From a virus: a stretch of 37,582 bases of DNA. Where the stretch lies: the IMG/VR virus record IMGVR_UViG_3300031787_006668, positions 1-37,582 of that record; one strand, 5' to 3'. Both the position numbers and the translations under genes were made by a program. Below are positions 32,007 to 37,582 of this stretch, piece after piece. The notes under the pieces are model-generated. The model did not search any database, was not told the DNA's origin, and worked only from the letters and a program-made list of their open reading frames with translations. How positions within the stretch are numbered: position 1 is the stretch's first letter; every line of letters begins with the position of its first letter.

Positions 32007-32750
32007 ATGGCACGTCCTTCAACAAGAAGCGAATTCAAAGATTATGTTCTTAGAAAGATCGGTGCGCCAGTCATTCAGATCAACGTTTCTGATGAACAGA
32101 TAGAAGATCGTATTGACGAGGCAATAGCATTCTGGAGAGACTACCACTATGATGGTAGCCAGATGATATATCTTAAGCATGCTCTAACACAACAAGAGAT
32201 AGATCAGGGATATATCGAAGTACCACAAAACATTCTCGGTATCACTCGTATCTTTGATCTTAGCTCTTCTATCTCGACCGGTACCGGCTTCTTCAACGTT
32301 CAATACCAATTCGTTTTGAACAACCTAGAAGACATTACTGGGTACAACATTCAGCATTACTACATGGCTCTATCTCACCTACAGTTCCTGCAAGAAATAC
32401 TTGTAGGCCGCCCTCTCATAAGATACAATCGCCATGTAAACCGTTTATATGTAGATGTAAATAAGGCCATATTGAATCCTGGGTCGTTTATCATTATAGA
32501 GGGATATGACATTATTGATGGCAACACATACTCCGACGTATGGAGCGATCGCTTTCTTCAGAACTATGCGTCTATCTTAATACGCGAGCAGTGGGGTGTA
32601 AACCTAACTAAGTTTACAAACATGCAACTTATCGGAGGTGTTCAGTTCAACGGCGAACAGATCCTATCGGAAGCAAAAGCAGACCGCAAAGAGATGGAAG
32701 AAAATGCGAAGACTTCACTTCAACCACTCGTTTACAATTTCGTTGGATGA
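32007..32750 (+). CDS. gp13: Neck protein gp13
   Basis: This 247-residue protein corresponds to T4 gp13 (309 residues), one of the two proteins that close the head after packaging and prepare the tail-binding site. It has the typical start MARPSTRSEFKDYVLRKIGA, then INVSDEQIEDRIDEAIAFWR, MIYLKHALTQQEIDQGYIEV, FQYQF-type beta region and NPGSFIIIEGYDIIDGNTYS. It ends with QLIGGVQFNGEQILSEAKAD. The assignment is supported by gp14, gp15, gp16 and gp17 following in T4 order. AGGGTGA precedes the ATG and lies in a hairpin arm. Three bases separate its stop from gp14. Confidence 0.88.
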   Translation: MARPSTRSEFKDYVLRKIGAPVIQINVSDEQIEDRIDEAIAFWRDYHYDGSQMIYLKHALTQQEIDQGYIEVPQNILGITRIFDLSSSISTGTGFFNVQYQFVLNNLEDITGYNIQHYYMALSHLQFLQEILVGRPLIRYNRHVNRLYVDVNKAILNPGSFIIIEGYDIIDGNTYSDVWSDRFLQNYASILIREQWGVNLTKFTNMQLIGGVQFNGEQILSEAKADRKEMEENAKTSLQPLVYNFVG

Positions 32751-32753
32751 TAA

Positions 32754-33500
32754 ATGGCGACTAACGTCTTTTTTCAAAACTATGGATACTTCAATGAGCA
32801 GCAACTCATTGACGACTTAGTCATTGAAGCAATACAGATCTACGGTGTTGATACTTACTATGTTACTCGAAAGTTAGAAGCGACCGACCAGATACTCAAT
32901 GAAGACGATCTTTCAATCTTTAATGCGGCTTACTTAATGGAAGTATACGTAAAGAGCGTGGACGGTTTTCAGGGAGATGGTGACTTTCTTAGTAAGTTTG
33001 GTCTTCAGATTCGTGACCAAGTTACTTTTACTGTTGCGGTGAGAACTTTTGAAAGATACGCAACTAGATTGAATACTACTCTCATAAGACCGAAGGAAGG
33101 CGACCTTATATATCTTCCTCTCAATAATAAATTCTTTGAGATCTCTCATGTTGAGCACGAAAGCGTTTTCTATCAGAGCGGAGCTCTTCAAGTATTTGAT
33201 CTTAAGTGTGAACTGTTTGAATACTCGAACGAAAGATTCGACACCGGAATTGAAGATATAGATACACACTTCGATGTTTTAAACACTGAAGATCTTGAAG
33301 TTAACAATCTTAATAAACTACTAGAAAAAGATCCAATCGCAAAGAACGTATTCTTTGAAGAAGAAGGCGATGATATTATTGACTTCACTGAGATAGATCC
33401 GTTTAGTGAGATTATCACAAGACCAACTAATTATGCTGTAACCGCCGATAGTAACGAAATCACTGCTGACTCTACCGTTGTAACAGCAGATACCATATAA
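32754..33500 (+). CDS. gp14: Neck protein gp14
   Basis: This 248-residue protein (T4 gp14: 256) is the head-completion partner of gp13. The start is ATNVFFQNYGYFNEQQLIDD, typical of gp14. It is followed by IQIYGVDTYYVTRKLEATDQ, VKSVDGFQGDGDFLSKFGLQ, IRDQVTFTVAVRTFER and RPKEGDLIYLPLNNKFFEIS. The last residues are repetitive: YAVTADSNEITADSTVVTAD. Its short ATG spacing to gp13 implies coupled translation. Length and motif order are normal. Confidence 0.88.
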   Translation: MATNVFFQNYGYFNEQQLIDDLVIEAIQIYGVDTYYVTRKLEATDQILNEDDLSIFNAAYLMEVYVKSVDGFQGDGDFLSKFGLQIRDQVTFTVAVRTFERYATRLNTTLIRPKEGDLIYLPLNNKFFEISHVEHESVFYQSGALQVFDLKCELFEYSNERFDTGIEDIDTHFDVLNTEDLEVNNLNKLLEKDPIAKNVFFEEEGDDIIDFTEIDPFSEIITRPTNYAVTADSNEITADSTVVTADTI

Positions 33501-33509
33501 GAGGAAGAC

Positions 33510-35033
33510 ATGGCAAAGCAAACCATCAATATCGGTACCGTCGCAAATGATAGATCCGGCGATCCCCTAAGAACAGCTTTTACTAAAGTTAACGCGAACT
33601 TTACTGAGTTGTATAACAGAGGTTCTTCAAGTTTTTCTGGGAGCTATAACGATCTTACGAATAAACCAAACATACCAGATGATATAGCTGATCTTGCGGA
33701 TTCGTCATCGTTGTTGGCAGATATCGGAGACGTTGTTTTCACAGACAACGCCATTTCAGCACAAGATGGCGTTGACTTGCTTATTCACACTCACGACAAC
33801 GGCGATAAAGAAAGAGTGTCAGTAAATTTAATACCTAATGATGGTGCATTTATTGCAACTGCTTTGAGTGACATGCAAGATCAGCCGTTTTTATCAAACC
33901 AATGGGCTTCAGCTCAGTGGGTAACAATAAGCGAACTTGGCTATCTCGTTGTTACAAATTCACCTGCTATAATCAGTTTTATTAATAGCGCGCAATTTGA
34001 TTACGCTACTGATATTAGCTTTCGTATTAATGGTGGTGATCCAATAGTACTAGGCAACTATACTATAAACGGTAACAATATAACTTTTAATACACTGCAG
34101 CGAGTTCCAGTGGAAAGCCCTGTTGTTGTAAATGAAATTAATTTTGACATGTACTTTTCTTCGAACATAGCAATAGATTATGATCAAGGAGAAATTAGAT
34201 TAAATGCGGTTGAACTGGATATTAACATATCTACGACTGAGAATATAGGAATAAGCTCAAAATTTGTTGATGTTACTGGCGATGGGACTTTTAGTATAAA
34301 GAACAAAAGCGCTTCTGATTCTATTGACGTTGTTACAAACTCTGATGCGAGTGCCGAAACGTGGAGCTTTGGCGCTGACGGAACATTAACATTCCCTGAC
34401 AATACCATACAGACTACAGCATGGACTGGAGTATATGCTATAACCCCAGCAGACTTGGTAGATCTCGAAGATCTCATTCCAGCCGAAGACTCTGAGTTTA
34501 ACTTAGGATCTACTACAAACGCGTGGAATAACTTGTACATAGGATCAGGAATAAATTCTGTTACGGACTCTTCAATACTATTTGTTGCAAACAGCTCAGG
34601 TGATGGGCTTGGTTATTCTACAATCGAGCTACGCCCGGACTCGTCTGCTTCTGTGGATCAGTACATAATTATTGATCCAACTTCTCCAAACCATATTCAC
34701 ATACGAGCAGGTGGCACTCAAGACAATAGTCAAGCAGATCTATTTCTTGGCGGAGAGAACAGCTACTTTGGAGTTGTTTCCGGTTTGAATCCGAGCACTA
34801 TTGTGGCAGCGAATAGCTTTATTTGGGAGTTTGGGTCTGATGGTGTTTTAACCTTCCCAGATGGGGGTGATATTCGCGTTGGGCAGGTTCCTGGCACGAG
34901 TAAAGGTGTGGCGGGTGATAAAGCAGGAACTCTCGCGTTTAACTCTTCGTACATATATTACTGCACTGCCAATTATACTAATGGATCGCCTGACATCTGG
35001 AAGAGAGTATCTTGGAGCAATGATACTTGGTAA
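33510..35033 (+). CDS. Fibre-like virion protein inserted between gp14 and gp15
   Basis: This 507-residue protein starts with INIGTVANDRSGDPLRTAFT followed by KVNANFTELYNR, an attachment motif frequent in marine phage fibre and neck-whisker-like proteins. The rest is beta-rich with repeated SFGADGTLTFPDNTIQTTAW and EFGSDGVLTFPDGGDIRVGQ modules. It has an AEDSEFNLGSTTNAWNNLYI motif like those before S74 domains, but no S74 domain follows. The protein ends in WKRVSWSNDTW. AGAGGAAG precedes the ATG. T4 has its fibritin (wac) just before gene 13 and no gene between 14 and 15, so position and protein differ from T4. Confidence 0.68.
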   Translation: MAKQTINIGTVANDRSGDPLRTAFTKVNANFTELYNRGSSSFSGSYNDLTNKPNIPDDIADLADSSSLLADIGDVVFTDNAISAQDGVDLLIHTHDNGDKERVSVNLIPNDGAFIATALSDMQDQPFLSNQWASAQWVTISELGYLVVTNSPAIISFINSAQFDYATDISFRINGGDPIVLGNYTINGNNITFNTLQRVPVESPVVVNEINFDMYFSSNIAIDYDQGEIRLNAVELDINISTTENIGISSKFVDVTGDGTFSIKNKSASDSIDVVTNSDASAETWSFGADGTLTFPDNTIQTTAWTGVYAITPADLVDLEDLIPAEDSEFNLGSTTNAWNNLYIGSGINSVTDSSILFVANSSGDGLGYSTIELRPDSSASVDQYIIIDPTSPNHIHIRAGGTQDNSQADLFLGGENSYFGVVSGLNPSTIVAANSFIWEFGSDGVLTFPDGGDIRVGQVPGTSKGVAGDKAGTLAFNSSYIYYCTANYTNGSPDIWKRVSWSNDTW

Positions 35034-35047
35034 CTAAAGGAAAGTAG

Positions 35048-35860
35048 ATGGCATTTGTAAATCACTTCTATAATGCAACGACAAGAAAATACGTTGCGCT
35101 ATTTGGTACCCTATTCAATAAGATCTCTATCACCAGAGACGATCTACAGGGTGCAGAAGCGCAACGTATGATTGTACCTATTGCATACGGACCATTCCAA
35201 AAGTTCCTTGCTAGAATTACTCAGGATGCAAGTCTAAATCGTAAAACTTCCATCTCTCTACCTCGTATGTCTTTCGAGATTACAAATATGACGTATGATG
35301 GGCAGAGAAAGATACCTTCAAAGCAAAGGATCCAAAAGAACCTTGGAGAGACTGATAGTCAAAAATCATATGTGTGGACTGCCACACCATACAACTTAGA
35401 TTTTTCTCTATACATAATGACTAAGTATTCTGAAGACGCGACTAAGATCGTCGAACAGATCATTCCGTTCTTTAAACCAGAATGGACTGCTACCGTGAAG
35501 TTAATTGATAACCTAGATCCAATTGACATTCCTATCGTATTAAATGGCATCACTAACGAAGACTTATACGAAGGTAGTTTTGAAGAAAGAAGATCTGTTC
35601 TGTGGACTCTAAACTTTACTCTTAAAGGTTGGTACTTTGGACCAGAAAGAGAAAAGAAGATCATCAAGTTTGTTGATACGGACATATGGGCAACATTAGA
35701 CTCGTCAAAAGATCCAGTAGAAGGCGTAAATGTTTATCCAGGCCTTACTGCAAACGGCGCTCCGACTACGGATCCAGATCTATCCATTTCATACGAAGAA
35801 ATTGAATATGATGACGACTGGGGCGTCATTAGAATTATAACGAGCAGCCCGGAAGATTAA
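35048..35860 (+). CDS. gp15: Tail sheath stabiliser/terminator gp15
   Basis: This 270-residue protein (T4 gp15: 272) forms the hexameric ring that closes the tail and binds the neck. Matching segments include FVNHFYNATTRKYVALFGTL with FNKISITRDD (T4 FGYFYNSSFRRYATLMGDLF), RMIVPIAYGPFQKFLARITQ, LPRMSFEITNMTYDGQRKIP, TKYSEDATKIVEQIIPFFKP and RRSVLWTLNFTLKGWYFGPE. The C-terminal tail is acidic. AAAGGAAAG lies before the ATG. Function and position agree with the T4 order. Confidence 0.88.
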   Translation: MAFVNHFYNATTRKYVALFGTLFNKISITRDDLQGAEAQRMIVPIAYGPFQKFLARITQDASLNRKTSISLPRMSFEITNMTYDGQRKIPSKQRIQKNLGETDSQKSYVWTATPYNLDFSLYIMTKYSEDATKIVEQIIPFFKPEWTATVKLIDNLDPIDIPIVLNGITNEDLYEGSFEERRSVLWTLNFTLKGWYFGPEREKKIIKFVDTDIWATLDSSKDPVEGVNVYPGLTANGAPTTDPDLSISYEEIEYDDDWGVIRIITSSPED

Positions 35861-35861
35861 A

Positions 35862-36299
35862 ATGAGTAATGATAAGATATCTGAAGTTCTAGGCCTTAGA
35901 CCAATCGAAGAAGCAAAACGTGATGAACTTCCTGCGGTTATTGAAGCTAAAGAAATAATTCCAGTCGTCTATGATAATAACATCGAAGACGACGAAACTA
36001 TAAAGGACATAGAGCAAGCAAGAGGCAATATCAAGAACATCATAGAGCAGGGAGACGATGCTCTTAAGGAAATGATATCTCTTGCAAAACAGTCTGAGTC
36101 TCCTCGTGCATTTGAAGTTGCATCCACTCTTATGAAGACTCTGCTCGATGCAAACAAAGACTTCGTAGAAATGTCTACGAAAAAGAAGTATGCTAAAGAA
36201 GAAAAGATGGGTCCTAAAGAAGCCGCCCAGACTAACGTCACGAACAATAATCTGATACTCTCGACTGCTGATCTTCTTAAAATGTTAAAGGGTGACTAA
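35862..36299 (+). CDS. gp16: Small terminase subunit gp16
   Basis: This 145-residue protein (T4 gp16: 164) sits directly before the large terminase. It has an acidic N-terminus, then DIEQARGNIKNIIEQGDDAL and SPRAFEVASTLMKTLLDANK, the central long coiled-coil helices typical of T4-type small terminases. It ends in NNNLILSTADLLKMLKGD. The small subunit regulates the ATPase of gp17 and recognises DNA for packaging. Its start is one base after gp15 and its stop shares one base with the gp17 start (TAATG). Confidence 0.82.
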   Translation: MSNDKISEVLGLRPIEEAKRDELPAVIEAKEIIPVVYDNNIEDDETIKDIEQARGNIKNIIEQGDDALKEMISLAKQSESPRAFEVASTLMKTLLDANKDFVEMSTKKKYAKEEKMGPKEAAQTNVTNNNLILSTADLLKMLKGD

Positions 36300-37582
36300 T
36301 GAGTGACGGCTATCTTGGTAATATACACTTAAAGAAAACTGGCGAACCTATTGAGTGGACCGCAGATCTCATTAAGGAATATATGAAATGCGCAGAGGAT
36401 CCAGTTTATTTCGCAAAGAAGTATATTAAGATCGTTCACGTCGATAGAGGTCTCATACCTCTTGAGATGTACGAGTATCAGAAAGAGATTGTTGAGAAGA
36501 TAACGAACAACCGTCGACTCGCTGTTCTAACCGCTCGCCAGTCTGGTAAAACGACAACTGCTGTGGCTGTGATCCTTCACTATATTCTCTTTAACGAGTT
36601 TAAGACTGTTGCAATTCTCGCAAATAAAGGTGACGCCGCGAGAGAAGTTCTTGCACGTATTAAACTTGCATATGAAGCTCTACCTAAGTGGCTTCAACAA
36701 GGTATCGAAGAATGGAACAAAGGTAACATCGCTCTAGAGAACGGATGTAACGTTCTTGCTGGCACTACATCTTCGTCTGCTATTCGTGGTAAGTCTGTGA
36801 ACTTCCTCTATCTAGACGAAGTCGCGTTCATTGAAGGATACGACGAGTTCTTCGCGTCGGTCTATCCTACTATCTCGTCAGGCGAGTCTACAAAGCTTCT
36901 AATGACGTCTACGCCAAATGGATTAAACCACTTCTGGAAAACTTGTAAGGGAGCCGAGGAAGGAACTAACGGTTACGAATATGTTAAAGTTATGTGGTAT
37001 GACGTTCCTGGCAGAGACGAAAAGTGGAGACAAGAAACTATCGAGTCGTTGGATCACGACGAAGAGAAGTTCAATCAAGAATATTGCTGTCAGTTCCTCG
37101 GTTCTTCGGGTACTCTTATATCTGGTGCAAAACTAAAGGATCTTGCATACTCAATACCACTATATGCAAACGAAGGTCTTTATCAATACGAAAAACCGAT
37201 TGGAAATCACATATACATAATGACGGTCGACGTATCGCGTGGTAAGGGTCTTGACTACTCAACGTTTAACGTGATAGACGTAACATCCATGCCTTATAAA
37301 CAGGTGTGCACCTTTAGAGACAACTATGTCTCTCCGGTTGACTTTGCTGCCGTCATATATAGAGTTGGAACCGCATATAACGGTGCTCTATGTCTTACTG
37401 AGATTAATGACATTGGCGCTCAGGTATCTGACACTCTTGTCATGGATTTTGGTTATGAAAATATGTTATACACAGAGAATAATGGCCGTGAAGGAAAGAG
37501 AATTTCTAACGGCTTTGGAAAAGTAACCGACACCGGAATTAGAACTACAAAATCTGTAAAATCGGTTGGGTGTTCTATGCTT
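36299..37582 (+). CDS. gp17: Large terminase subunit gp17 (partial, runs off the window)
   Basis: 428 codons are open to the last base; T4 gp17 has 610. The ATPase domain shows LTARQSGKTTTAV with K84 of the Walker A loop (T4 SRQLGKTT), WNKGNIALENGCNVLAGTTS, RGKSVNFLYLDEVAFIEGYD with the Walker B Asp-Glu at 173-174, and the coupling motif MTSTPNGLNHFW. The nuclease domain starts with SSGTLISGAKL and IYIMTVDVSRGKGLDYSTFN, where D311 is the first metal-binding Asp, then TEINDIGAQVSDTLVMDFGY. The end VKSVGCSML equals T4 KAVGCSTL, so some 100-150 residues are missing. The N-terminus is about 80 residues shorter than in T4. The start overlaps the gp16 stop. Confidence 0.93.
   Translation, partial: MSDGYLGNIHLKKTGEPIEWTADLIKEYMKCAEDPVYFAKKYIKIVHVDRGLIPLEMYEYQKEIVEKITNNRRLAVLTARQSGKTTTAVAVILHYILFNEFKTVAILANKGDAAREVLARIKLAYEALPKWLQQGIEEWNKGNIALENGCNVLAGTTSSSAIRGKSVNFLYLDEVAFIEGYDEFFASVYPTISSGESTKLLMTSTPNGLNHFWKTCKGAEEGTNGYEYVKVMWYDVPGRDEKWRQETIESLDHDEEKFNQEYCCQFLGSSGTLISGAKLKDLAYSIPLYANEGLYQYEKPIGNHIYIMTVDVSRGKGLDYSTFNVIDVTSMPYKQVCTFRDNYVSPVDFAAVIYRVGTAYNGALCLTEINDIGAQVSDTLVMDFGYENMLYTENNGREGKRISNGFGKVTDTGIRTTKSVKSVGCSML

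Overview
This window is a piece of a large T4-like (Straboviridae/Kyanoviridae-type) myovirus genome, most likely a marine phage. The evidence is the right end, where neck proteins gp13 and gp14, sheath terminator gp15, small terminase gp16 and large terminase gp17 follow in T4 order. T4-type late promoters (TATAAATA) support this. Several fibre proteins and many sugar-metabolism genes also resemble those I associate with marine T4-like phages. All supported genes lie on the + strand, are tightly packed and often overlap by 1 to 32 bases. No tRNA, integrase, transposon or CRISPR array was seen, and no gene-free stretch exceeds 131 bases. The host cannot be determined from this sequence.

Layout. 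(1) 2-1510: two adjacent RCC1-repeat proteins (the first cut by the window edge), probably receptor-facing propellers of the tail or fibres. (2) 1642-12611: a first carbohydrate island of 15 genes behind a late promoter. It has methyltransferases, a TPR-glycosyltransferase, a sulfotransferase, GT-A and GT9-like glycosyltransferases, a 2OG-oxygenase-like protein, a cupin, an RmlB-like dehydratase, and a split HldE plus HldD (ADP-heptose route). (3) 12724-24320: adhesin and fibre genes, including a beta-helix protein, a 1727-residue collagen-like fibre with a C-terminal S74 self-cleaving chaperone, a 969-residue structural protein and a gp53-like tip protein. (4) 24395-31887: a second carbohydrate island of seven genes. 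It has two GH130-like propellers (one with a TPR domain), a TPR-methyltransferase, two FkbM methyltransferases, a GT17-oxygenase fusion and a nucleotidyltransferase-cupin fusion. (5) 32007-37582: neck and packaging genes with one fibre gene inserted between gp14 and gp15; the terminase runs off the window.

How it may fit together. The two islands are interleaved with late structural genes and have late-type promoters, so their products should be made while virions assemble. My working hypothesis is a phage-encoded glycosylation system that builds an activated, probably heptose-containing sugar and decorates virion fibres, with sulfate and methyl groups added. The alternative is remodelling of host lipopolysaccharide. 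The most concrete regulatory finding is at two late promoters, upstream of the fibre operon and of gp13. They share a gap-free 71-base homologous block, and each sits in the loop of a hairpin whose right arm covers the ribosome-binding region. This is the architecture known from T4 genes e and I-TevI, where read-through early mRNA is silenced and late mRNA escapes.
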